Shown here piece after piece: positions 49,777-58,358 of a stretch of DNA of 58,358 nt. Under the pieces are notes generated by a model. That model ran no database searches and was not told the DNA's origin. It saw only the letters and a program-made list of their open reading frames with translations. Location of the stretch: assembly GCA_015665315.1 (NCBI GenBank), contig JADFAK010000065.1, positions 1 to 58,358 of the forward strand, written 5' to 3'. Within the stretch, counting starts at the first letter, position 1. The number at the start of each line of letters is the position of its first letter. Made by a program: the position numbers and the translations under genes. Source of the DNA: Flavobacteriales bacterium. Its GTDB lineage: Bacteria > Bacteroidota > Bacteroidia > Flavobacteriales_D > Sanyastnellaceae.

Positions 49777-49945
49777 CCTTCTGTTTTATGAAGTGCGCAG
49801 ACGTGGACATCTCGCTTCCGCAAGGCGGAGTGCTACATATGACCCCTCAAACCCCTCGCACGACCTAAAAAGAGATCGGCATTTGCCAAGCCACATGCCG
49901 TACACGTTATGCGTTAGCACCAATTAACTCAATATTGGCACAAAA

Positions 49946-50031
49946 GCTAATTTATGCGTAACTTCGTAGGCTAATATGTGCGCATCGCTAAAAGCTAATA
50001 TGTGTACAGCGCCAAAAGCTAAAATCAAGAA
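49946..50031. repeat. Four 24-bp-period direct repeats upstream of the fic pseudogene
   Basis: GCTAA cores begin at 49946, 49970, 49994 and 50018, exactly 24 bases apart. The middle two share GCTAATATGTG and three copies are preceded by AAAA. The last unit ends in the fic start codon region, so the array covers the promoter and is probably an operator. No coding ORF was seen in it. Confidence 0.85.
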
Positions 50032-51200
50032 ATGGCAAATCCGAATGTAAAACTTGCAGAATCTCTTGAAATCTTGCAAAAAGAACAGCAGAAATCCGGA
50101 AAGGCGATAAAGACTGACCAAATTTCAAGAACTCATAGAGAAAGGCTGGTAAAGAACAAGTTTCTTACTAAGGTCACAAAAGAGTGGTATATAGTTAGTA
50201 GCCCAACTCAAAAAGATGGAGATACAACAGCTTGGTACACTTCATTTTGGGAATTCTGTAAACGGTATCTTGAAGATCGCTATGGGGAAAATTATTGTCT
50301 GTCGGCTGAACAATCTGTATTGCTACATGCAGGTGCAACAACTATCCCTCATCAGTTAATCGTGAGGTCACCTGAAGCACCAAATAAAACGATAAAGCTC
50401 CTACATGGGACTTCTATGTACATCATGAAATCAGCAATAAAAAATAAAATTGAAACAGATTATTCAACAAAATTGCAAATCCAGTCCAAAGAAGATGCAC
50501 TGGTCAATATGTCTCCATTAATGTTTGAACAAAATCCATTTGAGATAAAAACACTAATTGCGGATATCCAAGATCCATCACGCTTGTTAAGAATTCTACT
50601 AAAAGGATCTCATTCAGTGAAGGCAGGAAGACTAATTGGAGGGTTCGAAAATATAGGCAATAAGCGAATAGCCGCGGAAATCAAAAAAACAATGGAAACG
50701 GCAGATTTCAAAATTAGAGTAATCGACCCCTTCAAGGATGTTTAGACCATGGTGAGTGGTACAGGCAGTTATTTCAACCAAGTGTAGCTGCTGGTCTATT
50801 GGGTGTTGCTGACTTAGCAGGATACAGAAATAATCAAGTCCATATTACTAATTCAATGCATGCCCCACTGAATAGAGATGCTGTTCGAGAGGCAATGCCA
50901 GCACTTATTGATTTGCTAAAACAAGAAGAGGAGCCTTCTGTTAGATGTGTGCTAGGTCACTTTGTATTTGTGTACATACATCCTTACATGGACGGAAACG
51001 GAAGAATGGGAAGGTTCCTTATGAATTTGATGCTCGCATCTGGAGGCTACCCTTGGACCGTAATTCCAGTGGAAAGAAGAGATGAATATATGAAGGCATT
51101 GGAACAAGCAAGCGTTCATAATAACATTGTTCCATTTGCAGAATTGCTAGGAAATTTAGTGAAGAAAAATATCGAAGGAAAACCAGAAGCAAAAGTATAA
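50032..51200 (+). pseudogene. Fic family gene with N-terminal AbiEi-like domain, broken by an internal deletion
   Basis: The first part (50032-50745, 237 codons) starts MANPNVKLAESLEIL and matches the winged-helix/AbiEi-like N-terminal region of a known type of Fic protein (LSAEQSVLLHAGATTIPHQLIVRSP; HGTSMYIMKSAIKNKI; GSHSVKAGRLIGGFENIG), ending VIDPFKDV and a stop. In another frame from about 50745 the sequence continues DHGEWYRQLFQPSVAAGLLGVADLAGYRN to the Fic motif HPYMDGNGRMGRFLMN and the normal C-terminus. Intact homologues have about 130 residues between these parts, so a deletion joined them out of frame. The lost segment contains the autoinhibitory SxxxEG helix. A residual product from 50799 is conceivable. 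Confidence 0.82.
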
Positions 51201-51220
51201 CGGGAGCTATCAATTTGGCT

Positions 51221-51282
51221 CCAAGGATGCGCGGTAAAACCCCAGTTCATTGAAGCAAGTGTTGTACTCTTCCAGTAGCAGC
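51221..51282. repeat. Copy C (left part) of the dispersed element, after the fic pseudogene
   Basis: These 62 bases align without gaps to 49566-49627, which begins 4 bases after the higA stop; this copy begins about 20 bases after the fic stop. Matching pieces include TTCATT, TGTTG, ACTCTTCC and AGC. The right part of the element is not recognisable here. The 200-base gap 51201-51399 otherwise holds nothing clear. Confidence 0.5.
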
Positions 51283-51399
51283 TTAACCAACCACGAATAA
51301 CAAGATTTCGTGATCTCTCTTTTTCAGTAAATTATATTTTTGCTGATTGGTAGGTCCTCGAGTTTAGTAGTCTCTTGGATTGACTAAGGGAACCGGGAT

Positions 51400-53655
51400 A
51401 TGAGCATTCACAAAATCATAGTTTTTACCGTATTGACTATTGTCTCTTCCATTGTTTTTGGACAGACATCCGGTGTGTACATCGTAGATGCCACAAGTAA
51501 GGTTCCTATTCAATCGGCAGCCGTGCAGAGCGATGATTTTAAATTTAACCGGGTCTCCGACGAAAATGGCTTTGTCGACTTGACCAAGTTGCCAGAGAAT
51601 ACCACTTCAATCTCGGTAAGTTGCATTGGGTTTCAGTCGACCTCGGTGCTGCTCACATCGCTCGCGTTTACCGATCAAGTAGCGATTATTTACCTCGAAC
51701 AAAAAGTTTCTAGTCTGTCCGAAGTCACCATCCTTGCTAGCTCGACCAATGGCGTGTTCAAAACTGTTGGTGAACTGGATATTCACATTCGCCCAATCAA
51801 CAATTCACAAGAGGTATTGCGCCTGGTTCCCGGGTTGTTTATTGGTCAGCATGCTGGAGGAGGAAAGGCGGAGCAAATATTTTTAAGGGGGTTCGACCTT
51901 GATCATGGGACAGACATCAACATTACAGTGGATGGTATGCCTGTCAACATGGTAAGCCATGCACACGGACAGGGATATGCCGATTTGCATTTTGTGATCC
52001 CCGAATTAATCGACCACGTGAACTTTAACAAAGGTCCGTATTTCGCCGACAAAGGAAATTTTACCACAGCAGGTTTTATTGAGTTTAAAACCAAGAAATA
52101 CTTGGAGGATAATTTCGTGAAGGTGGAAGGCGGGCCCTTCAGTACCGTTAGAAGTGTGGTGGGACTAAATTTACTTAAGTCAGCCGACAAGAAGCAAAAT
52201 CAAAGTTTATATGTAGCTGGTGAAGGCCTGTTCACAAAAGGATATTTTGACAGTCCGCAAGATTTTCTACGCTTCAACGGAATAATCAAGTATCATGGAA
52301 GGCTGAATGATCAAAACTCGCTATCGGCAACAGTTACGGGATTTTCCAGCGAGTGGACTGCTTCAGGTCAAATACCTGACCGCGCTGTGGCCGACGGATT
52401 GGTCGGTTTTTTTGGAGCTATTGATCCGAATGAAGGTGGGAAGACATCCAGGTACAACGCTAACGTGGAATTGCTCTCGTACTGGAGAAATGGAGCGGTG
52501 GTGAGGAATCAGCTTTATTACAGTAAGTACTTCTTCGAATTGTACTCCAATTTCACCTTCTTCAAAATTGATCCGGTCAATGGAGACCAAATCAGACAAA
52601 AGGAAAACAGAGACATATTCGGCTACAACGGGATCTATCAAAAGGAACTTAACATTGGAAGATTCGAAAGTGAGACGAAGGCGGGGGTTCAAGTGAGGTA
52701 CGATGTTGTTCAGGACGTTGAATTAACCAGAACGAAAGACCGGTCCGTTGTGACCAATCAAATCATGCTGGGCGATGTCAATGAGTTGAATGCAGGTGCT
52801 TATTATTCTCAAAAAGTTCTCTTTACCGATAAACTTAGTGTAACAGGAGCGGTACGATTCGAATATTTCGACAACCGATATTTCAATAAACTAGATTCCT
52901 CAGCGCTATCCTCAACTTCTTCAATTGTCTGTCCCAAACTAAACTTCAATTATCACGTGAACGAAAAAGTGCAGCTGTACTTATTCAATGGTCGCGGCTA
53001 TCACAGCAACGATACACGCGTAGCAGTGCAAGAAAATGGAAAGAAAGTATTGCCACCGGCTTACGGGTCAGATTTGGGCGGCGTATTCAAATTAGGCAAG
53101 CGGTTTTTCGTCCAAACGGCGTTTTGGTATTTATGGCTCGATCAAGAATTTATTTATGTGGGTGATGAGGGTGTTGTCGAAGCGGGAGGTCAAACAAGGA
53201 GGTATGGTGTCGATGTATCGCTTCGGTATGAAATCCTCAATAATTTGTTTGCCGATGTAGATGTGAGCATGGCTAACCCAAGGGCGATTGGAGTCCCTGA
53301 AAGCGAAAGTTATTTGCCCTTGGCTCCGGTTTTTACGAGTATTGGCGGATTGACCTACAGAAAGCAATACGGTTGGAATGGAAGTCTGAGGTACAGGTAC
53401 ATGGCCGACAGGCCGGCGAATGAAACGAATTCGGTGATTGCCAAGGGCTATTTCTTGATCGATGGAGCTGTCAATTATTCAGCTAGAAAATGGGCGGCTG
53501 GATTCACGATTCAAAACCTTTTGAATTCCGAATGGAAAGAAACACAGTTTGACACAGAAAGTCGCCTGCAAGATGAAAAGGCATCTGTTTCCGAAATCCA
53601 CTTTACACCTGGGACGCCCTTTTTTTTCCGACTTAATTTTACGGTGTTTTTGTGA
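51400..53655 (+). CDS. TonB-dependent outer-membrane receptor
   Basis: 751 residues. A signal peptide (MSIHKIIVFTVLTIVSSIVFGQ) and a carboxypeptidase-regulatory-like beta domain (about 24-105; VYIVDATSKVPIQSAAVQ) precede the plug (EVLRLVPGLFIGQHAGGGKAEQIFLRGFDLDHGTDINITVDGMPVN, about 140-185). A 22-strand-type barrel follows, ending FFFRLNFTVFL. The plug has an AHGQGYADLHFVIPELID segment common to receptors of this group. The substrate is unknown (metal chelates are common in relatives), and no partner lipoprotein is adjacent, so it is not a SusCD pair. It converges with the beta-helix gene 41 bases away. Confidence 0.9.
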   Translation: MSIHKIIVFTVLTIVSSIVFGQTSGVYIVDATSKVPIQSAAVQSDDFKFNRVSDENGFVDLTKLPENTTSISVSCIGFQSTSVLLTSLAFTDQVAIIYLEQKVSSLSEVTILASSTNGVFKTVGELDIHIRPINNSQEVLRLVPGLFIGQHAGGGKAEQIFLRGFDLDHGTDINITVDGMPVNMVSHAHGQGYADLHFVIPELIDHVNFNKGPYFADKGNFTTAGFIEFKTKKYLEDNFVKVEGGPFSTVRSVVGLNLLKSADKKQNQSLYVAGEGLFTKGYFDSPQDFLRFNGIIKYHGRLNDQNSLSATVTGFSSEWTASGQIPDRAVADGLVGFFGAIDPNEGGKTSRYNANVELLSYWRNGAVVRNQLYYSKYFFELYSNFTFFKIDPVNGDQIRQKENRDIFGYNGIYQKELNIGRFESETKAGVQVRYDVVQDVELTRTKDRSVVTNQIMLGDVNELNAGAYYSQKVLFTDKLSVTGAVRFEYFDNRYFNKLDSSALSSTSSIVCPKLNFNYHVNEKVQLYLFNGRGYHSNDTRVAVQENGKKVLPPAYGSDLGGVFKLGKRFFVQTAFWYLWLDQEFIYVGDEGVVEAGGQTRRYGVDVSLRYEILNNLFADVDVSMANPRAIGVPESESYLPLAPVFTSIGGLTYRKQYGWNGSLRYRYMADRPANETNSVIAKGYFLIDGAVNYSARKWAAGFTIQNLLNSEWKETQFDTESRLQDEKASVSEIHFTPGTPFFFRLNFTVFL

Positions 53656-53696
53656 TGAAGTGTCTTGGTTAGAAGCTGGATTTCTGTTTTTCTAAT

Positions 53697-55910
53697 CTAC
53701 TTGATCAATCGTAAACAATCCGTCATTGCCCCATCAAAAACAACCAACAAATAAACCCCACTTTCAATATGGGCTGCGTTCACTAGGTTTTGATCTCCTG
53801 TCAATACGTCCCTCAAAACGACTTTTCCATTCATGTCATACATGGTAATGTTCAAAGCAGTACCTGAATTATTCTTTACCAAAAATGACTCGTCGAAGTG
53901 TGTTGGATAAACACTGAATACTTCCTCTGCCTCGTCAATATTGATAATGATGTCGTCGACTGTTGTGTCGTCGGAAATTCCTTCACATCCAGAAGCATTT
54001 GTAACCTCCACGTGATACACGCCATTCACGGTGGCTTGGTAGGTGTTATCTGTAGCCCCAGCTATAGGACTTCCATCTAAAAACCATTGATAGGTCGTGA
54101 AAAAACCTGTCGATAGTAGGTTGTCCGTATTAAATATTGCAGGATTGGGAGTTGGGGCCTCTGTGATGTTGACAAAGGCTTCAACTGGACACCCTCCTTC
54201 GATTGATACAGCCGTGACTGTGAATTCTCCCTCTTCAGAGAATATGGCGTTCACACCTTCTTGTCCGTCACTCCATACATAGTTTGTATTGTCTCCGATA
54301 GCAGTCACAGTAGTAAAGCTTCCTTCACAAAATGAAACTTGACCAGTAATCTCAATAGAAGTGTCAAAGATCGTTACAGTTTCTTCGGCTTCGCCCAAAC
54401 AACCGTTTTCGTCGATTACTATCAAATGATAGACTCCACTTGCTTCTACTGTGACTGTCGAATCGTTGGAGTTATTCGACCAAATATAATCACCGGTAAC
54501 GGAAGCAGATAGCTCAATGGTCTCGCCATCGCAGGCTTCAAGCCCCGTGGCAGATAAAATTTCGATACTATTGTTGATGCAGTAAGGATTTTCGAATGCA
54601 CCTAGATCTACTGCCGCTCCATTGATCCTGTCGTTGCCATCAAAGTCAAAGTTCAATTCACTTGAGAAACTATCCACACCGGCGTCAACTGGAAAACCAA
54701 GTAAAGGGACTCTGTAATCATAGTCGTTGTAGAAAAATGGAGCCGCCGAAGAATTTCCAGGCGTTAGAAACTCAGGGTCGTTCTGATAGATGTTAGGTTG
54801 TTGCACCCCGCTTATAGTGTAGCCTCCGCTCACAATGGAATGGCTAATAGTCGTGCCACCAGAATTAATCTCTCCAGTTCCAACACCATTGTTATCCCAA
54901 ATAATGCAGTTTCTTATTTCTGTTTCATCGTTTAAAAACATGGATCGGCTGTTTGCCACGTTTTCAGTGTCAGTATTTCTATTGTGAGCAATTGTGCAAT
55001 TGATAAAACTTTGCGATTGGTTGTTGCTTAGTAGCGATACGTTGATGACACTGCTGCTATTGGCAATGTTTCCGACAATCAGCGAATTCGTACAATTGAC
55101 AGCTCCCTCATCGTCTACATTGATCGTTGAAGAGTTACCAGCTATGTTTCCAGAAATCGAACATTTGTCGATATTGATGGTTCCTTCGTAGACGCGAATG
55201 GCACCCCCAGAGCCCGTGCACTGATTACTTGATATATCACTGTTGGTGATGTTCAGGATTCCATCTCTAACAATGATACCACCGCCTTTGGAGTCTGATA
55301 TATTCGAGCGAATAATACAATTGTCCATGTTTAAAATGCCGCTACTGTATTGTGCAATGGCTCCACCGCCATACGAGCAATAATTACCTTGAAATACACA
55401 GTTGGCAACAGTGCAACTTCCACCTTCATTCATAAACCCTCCGCCCATTTCTGAAGATAAAAACGTTCCGTCGGCCCGTCCATTAATTACAGTAAATCCA
55501 TCCAAGCGAGTCCCTAACGAAGTGTCAAGAGCTTTGACCACGTGCAACAGATTATCTGTACTCGAACCAGGATCATTGATGTTTCCGTCCAATATAGTTG
55601 GGTACATCTCTATGTCTCTGTCTTCCAAAAGCATCTCATCTCCAGAAAACCCGCCATACATTTCAACGCCATTCTTCAGCGAGTAGTAGTCGGTGGAGCT
55701 AGTCGTCAACGGAGTATAAACACCTTCGGCCACCCAAATTTGGTCACCAAACGTAGCTGCGTCTATAGCTGCTTCAATCGTGTTAAACGCATCAACCCAC
55801 GTAGAACCGTCGTTGGAGCCTGTCGCCGTATGATCGACATAAAACACTGCTGAGAATCCTGAGGAGATGAATGTTAGGAGAAAAGTGAATGATAGAAGTA
55901 GCTTTCTCAT
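53697..55910 (-). CDS. Secreted right-handed beta-helix protein with T9SS type A sorting domain
   Basis: About 737 residues. I chose the ATG at 55910, which opens a signal peptide (MRKLLLSFTFLLTFISSGFSA); an upstream in-frame start at 55988 would add 26 residues before it. FYVDHTATGSNDGSTWVDAFNTIEAAIDAAT and repeated short units (NCVFQGNYCSYGGGA, NSDISSNQCTGSGGA) form a parallel beta-helix region. Two Ig/PKD-like domains follow (GDYIWSNNSNDSTVTVEASG, TNYVWSDGQEGVNAIF). The C-terminus (VFSVYPTHFDESFLVKNN...GVYLLVV) is a T9SS type A sorting signal. It is probably surface-exposed or released; the role is unknown. Confidence 0.87.
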   Translation of the reverse strand: MRKLLLSFTFLLTFISSGFSAVFYVDHTATGSNDGSTWVDAFNTIEAAIDAATFGDQIWVAEGVYTPLTTSSTDYYSLKNGVEMYGGFSGDEMLLEDRDIEMYPTILDGNINDPGSSTDNLLHVVKALDTSLGTRLDGFTVINGRADGTFLSSEMGGGFMNEGGSCTVANCVFQGNYCSYGGGAIAQYSSGILNMDNCIIRSNISDSKGGGIIVRDGILNITNSDISSNQCTGSGGAIRVYEGTINIDKCSISGNIAGNSSTINVDDEGAVNCTNSLIVGNIANSSSVINVSLLSNNQSQSFINCTIAHNRNTDTENVANSRSMFLNDETEIRNCIIWDNNGVGTGEINSGGTTISHSIVSGGYTISGVQQPNIYQNDPEFLTPGNSSAAPFFYNDYDYRVPLLGFPVDAGVDSFSSELNFDFDGNDRINGAAVDLGAFENPYCINNSIEILSATGLEACDGETIELSASVTGDYIWSNNSNDSTVTVEASGVYHLIVIDENGCLGEAEETVTIFDTSIEITGQVSFCEGSFTTVTAIGDNTNYVWSDGQEGVNAIFSEEGEFTVTAVSIEGGCPVEAFVNITEAPTPNPAIFNTDNLLSTGFFTTYQWFLDGSPIAGATDNTYQATVNGVYHVEVTNASGCEGISDDTTVDDIIINIDEAEEVFSVYPTHFDESFLVKNNSGTALNITMYDMNGKVVLRDVLTGDQNLVNAAHIESGVYLLVVFDGAMTDCLRLIK

Positions 55911-56112
55911 ATTGAATTGTATTTTGGAACTGGAGAATACGAATTTAATGAAAGTTTGCAGGTAGACTGATCTCCACATTGAACTCAAGTTGAATAGAAT
56001 CCATGTGCCACATGTATAAAGTAAGTGTTGTCAAGGCATGTGGAGTCTCTATTGACCAATTCACTCAGCGATAAATAGTAGGATCTCTTGGCAAAAGTCA
56101 ACCTTTTATGAA

Positions 56113-56886
56113 ATGATAAAATTCTTTAGAAAAATACGCTACGACCTAATGGAGAAAAATAAGACAGGAAAGTATCTAAAATACGCCCTTGGGGAAATCG
56201 TGTTGGTTGTTTTTGGAATTCTGATTGCCTTGCAGATTAACAATTGGAACGAGGGGAGGAAGGAGAAGGAATTGGAGCAAAGCTATTATTGCTTGCTGTT
56301 AGATGACATCAGACAGGATAGAGATCAAGTTGAAAAGCTCAAACAGCTAGTCCATGAGCGGATTGGCAGTTCAAACAAGGCCATTTCAGAAATCCAAAAA
56401 GACCAATCTGATGCGACCGAGGTAGGCGTCAATTTTTTGCTGTCTATCCGTATGGGGAAGCGAACATTTGATCCCAATGATGCCACGTTTCAAGACATTA
56501 AGTCCAGTGGAAACCTAGGGATAATTAAGGACAAAGAGATTCTTCAAAAATTGAACAGGTATTTTAAGAATGTTGACGGTTATAGCTCAACAATTTTGGC
56601 AAACTTCGAATTGGACTTTGAGCGTATTGCTAGCTTCAGGAATTGGTTTGATATAGGAATGTTCAATGGCAATGACTTTTTCTACAAAGATGTTTTTACA
56701 GAGGAAATTCGACTCAAATTACAACAAGATTTGCCTCTTTACATTGCTGATGAAGTAAAGTCCGACCTGTATAGCACCTTGGTCATGGGTGGCTTAAACA
56801 ATAGAAGGCGATTGGAGTTGTTGCTTCTTATAGAAGATGAGGTTGAAGGTATGTTTGAAACCATCTCCAAAAAGTGTGATAACTAG
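56113..56886 (+). CDS. DUF6090 family membrane protein
   Basis: 257 residues matching the Bacteroidota DUF6090 family. The N-terminus MIKFFRKIRYDLMEKNKTGKYLKYALGEIVLVVFGILIALQINNWNE includes its single membrane helix. A helical extracytoplasmic domain follows, with the family-typical LLDDIRQDRDQVEKL and TFQDIKSSGNLGII segments. The family function is unknown. It stands alone between two larger intergenic gaps (200 and 328 bases). Confidence 0.85.
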   Translation: MIKFFRKIRYDLMEKNKTGKYLKYALGEIVLVVFGILIALQINNWNEGRKEKELEQSYYCLLLDDIRQDRDQVEKLKQLVHERIGSSNKAISEIQKDQSDATEVGVNFLLSIRMGKRTFDPNDATFQDIKSSGNLGIIKDKEILQKLNRYFKNVDGYSSTILANFELDFERIASFRNWFDIGMFNGNDFFYKDVFTEEIRLKLQQDLPLYIADEVKSDLYSTLVMGGLNNRRRLELLLLIEDEVEGMFETISKKCDN

Positions 56887-57214
56887 AGTGCCCACATACG
56901 CGGCCTTTGGACTTGTTTATTTCTATTTAAAATCAATTGTACCCGTACTTTTTTCGCGTTGATGCATTCGGTGCTAGAAGTTTGGATCAGTATGTTGTTG
57001 AGAACAACTGAACGATTTTGACAGTTCATTGTTTTTATACAAAACATGGTTGGTCAAACTGGTATATGGTGATGAGCGAAAAGCTTAATAGTATAGTGTA
57101 TGGCTAAGCTTGTTCAACTGAGTTTCAAGAATACAAACGTGATAATTAATCCAAGCACAGTCTGAAAAGATGCTCTTGGAACAAGATTTAAAACAATAAA
57201 AGTTTACTACGATT
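56887..57214. other. 328-base gap without a gene
   Basis: No gene was seen. A 15-base inverted repeat GTTGTTGAGAACAAC (56994-57008) is the only clear structure. A minus-strand frame (57085-57342) overlaps the next gene's signal peptide and is not convincing. Confidence 0.4.
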
Positions 57215-58096
57215 ATGAAAAGTTTGAATAGAGTTGTTGCAATAAGTAGTCTGTTTGTTTTCGCGCTGATTTCCTTTACATCCTTTGCTTCTGGCTGGAC
57301 TAGGGCCGATGAAAAGACTCCCATTATGGATGTGAAAAGCATGCTCGAAGAAGCTCAGGAAATGGAGCTGAATTCTTCCACTTCTGAAGAAATAGGGATG
57401 GTACTTGAAGCCTACTTGGAAATTGAGAAGCTGGATCCCAACAATTACCTAGCTCTTTGGAAGATTGGTAACTACCACATGCTTATGGGGGCGGCACATT
57501 CGCAGAAGACGAAAAAGAAAAAATTCCATTACCGTGAGGCCATCAAATATTGCGAGAAAGCTATGTTTACCAACAAAGACTTCGCACAATCAATGAACGA
57601 AGGGGAAGAAGTGTCCGATGCGTGTGAAAAGCTCACAATAAATGAAATTGATGCGATGGGGTATTGGTATACATCCAGGTTCTACTATTTCAAAGAGTGC
57701 TTGAATCCACTGGGTAAAGTTCTAAATACACGCATCGTAAAAGAGAATAATGTGGTTATCGAACATGTTGATAAGCTTGATCCCAATTGGGGTGGTGGAG
57801 GAAACTATTTTTCAAGAGCACTCTACTATATCGCAACACCTGAAAAATTTGGCGGTAGTATGGAAAAGGCAGATGAAGAATTTGCCTCAGCTATCCTGTC
57901 TGGTCCCGATTACATTTCGAATCGATGGGGACGGGCAAAATACCTATATAGTTTAACTGGAAACGTGGAGGGTTTTGTATCAGATATGAATTGGGTTCTT
58001 CAACAAGATCCTCAGCAAGAAGGCAAGCCTTTTGCCTGGAATGTTTATTTTCAGAATGATGCAAGAATGGAGCTTGAAAAGTTAAGGGGGAAGTAG
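57215..58096 (+). CDS. Exported TatT/TPR-like protein
   Basis: 293 residues. A signal peptide (MKSLNRVVAISSLFVFALISFTSFASG) is followed by TPR-like helices (IGMVLEAYLEIEKLDPNNYLALWKIGNYHMLMGA). A C-terminal segment, NYFSRALYYIATPEKFGGSMEKADEEFASAI, recalls the P-x-x-x-GG-S-xx-K/A-x-x-x-F pattern of the TRAP-transporter T-component (TatT) family. TatT proteins are periplasmic TPR partners of substrate-binding proteins. No TRAP genes are nearby, so the role is only a suggestion. Good coding character and a clear ATG support the gene. Confidence 0.72.
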   Translation: MKSLNRVVAISSLFVFALISFTSFASGWTRADEKTPIMDVKSMLEEAQEMELNSSTSEEIGMVLEAYLEIEKLDPNNYLALWKIGNYHMLMGAAHSQKTKKKKFHYREAIKYCEKAMFTNKDFAQSMNEGEEVSDACEKLTINEIDAMGYWYTSRFYYFKECLNPLGKVLNTRIVKENNVVIEHVDKLDPNWGGGGNYFSRALYYIATPEKFGGSMEKADEEFASAILSGPDYISNRWGRAKYLYSLTGNVEGFVSDMNWVLQQDPQQEGKPFAWNVYFQNDARMELEKLRGK

Positions 58097-58264
58097 TATT
58101 CCGCCTTGAGTGCAGAAAGAGACAAATCCCAACCTTCGATTCTGAAGATCAATAATCTTTCCAAATCGAGTGGATTCGATGGAAGCTGAATTGCCAACAC
58201 GCACCACGAACTCTATCATAAATCCAACATTGCATATTGGAGCCAGTATATTAAGCCAATTATG

Positions 58265-58272
58265 TACATTTG
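58265..58272 (+). promoter_or_regulatory. -7-like element before the last, partial gene
   Basis: TACATTTG fits the Bacteroidota -7 box and lies 18 bases before ATG 58291. A TTGG at 58237-58240 is a possible -33 element with a 24-base spacer. Confidence 0.4.
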
Positions 58273-58290
58273 AACCCGAAACTAGCACCA

Positions 58291-58358
58291 ATGACCACAG
58301 AAGAACTAATTGCAAAGATTACCAAAGAGATCATTCAAGAACTCAACCTCGAAGAAAT
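58291..58358 (+). CDS. 5' end of a gene cut by the window edge
   Basis: An open frame of 22 codons runs off the window: MTTEELIAKITKEII and then QELNLEE. It is a short amphipathic helix at the extreme N-terminus. A -7 box at 58265 supports a real start. Too little is present to name it; such N-terminal helices occur on several enzyme families, including microcompartment-targeted ones. Confidence 0.45.
   Translation, partial: MTTEELIAKITKEIIQELNLEE

Noticed and set aside
49551-49920. Integron attC site between GCTAACAAC (higA end) and GCGTTAGCACC
   Set aside because: The end sequences resemble attC cores, but the span of about 370 bases is too long, no internal paired cores were found, and no integrase is present.
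49924-50121. Minus-strand 65-codon frame with repeating ILAF-x3-H units
   Set aside because: The peptide repeat is simply the 24-bp direct-repeat array read in frame (24 bases = 8 codons).
57085-57342. Minus-strand 85-codon frame
   Set aside because: It is antisense to the signal peptide of the TatT-like gene and has no family features.

Overview
The window looks like a chromosomal segment from a marine-type Bacteroidota, probably Flavobacteriales or a close relative. The evidence is the presence of T9SS sorting domains (type A and type B), a BatA-type membrane protein, DUF3467, DUF6090, DUF2400/TIGR02757 and mobile mystery proteins A and B. Promoter-like sites also follow the Bacteroidota pattern TTTG/TTG plus TAnnTTTG. 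No tRNA, rRNA, CRISPR array or complete insertion sequence was seen.

Layout. Positions 1-456 hold no gene, only diverged repeats. From 457 to 12.5 kb lies ordinary core content: a TPR/SpoIIE-phosphatase sensor, rpsT with its own promoter and terminator, radC, and a tight plus-strand run (UDP-GlcNAc 2-epimerase, polysaccharide-deacetylase-like protein, uracil phosphoribosyltransferase, small membrane protein, HAD hydrolase). DUF3467 converges with a minus-strand pair made of a dihydroorotase-like protein lacking metal ligands and a BatA-like protein. Then comes a DUF2400 gene. From 12.5 to 18.4 kb is a minus-strand fatty-acid beta-oxidation operon (marR, fadB-like, thiolase, acyl-CoA dehydrogenase), with a perfect palindrome in the promoter upstream of marR. 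From 19 to 28.8 kb are exported proteins: a tail-fibre-like protein, a small dockerin-like protein, and a 2595-residue T9SS type B giant.

From 28.8 to 40.3 kb is mixed content. It includes LolD, small proteins, a DUF218 protein, the mobile mystery A/B (HTH/Fic) module behind four 33-bp-spaced repeats, a large membrane protein, a catalase-peroxidase with a lipoprotein signal peptide, a vWA-like membrane protein and FabG.

From about 40.7 to 51.2 kb is an AT-rich accessory island with a defence-like character. It carries a membrane/coiled-coil/winged-helix protein and a two-gene operon of a SIR2-domain protein translationally coupled to a 1314-residue STAND-type NTPase. These are followed by a small membrane protein, a PIN-domain membrane protein, a HigBA-type toxin-antitoxin pair, and a Fic gene broken by an internal deletion behind four 24-bp-spaced repeats. 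The SIR2+STAND pair is the best candidate for an undescribed system: a sensor NTPase that would switch on an NAD-consuming effector in infected cells.

From 51.4 kb to the end the content is core-like again: a TonB-dependent receptor, a T9SS type A beta-helix protein, a DUF6090 protein, a TatT/TPR-like exported protein, and the first 22 codons of a gene that leaves the window.
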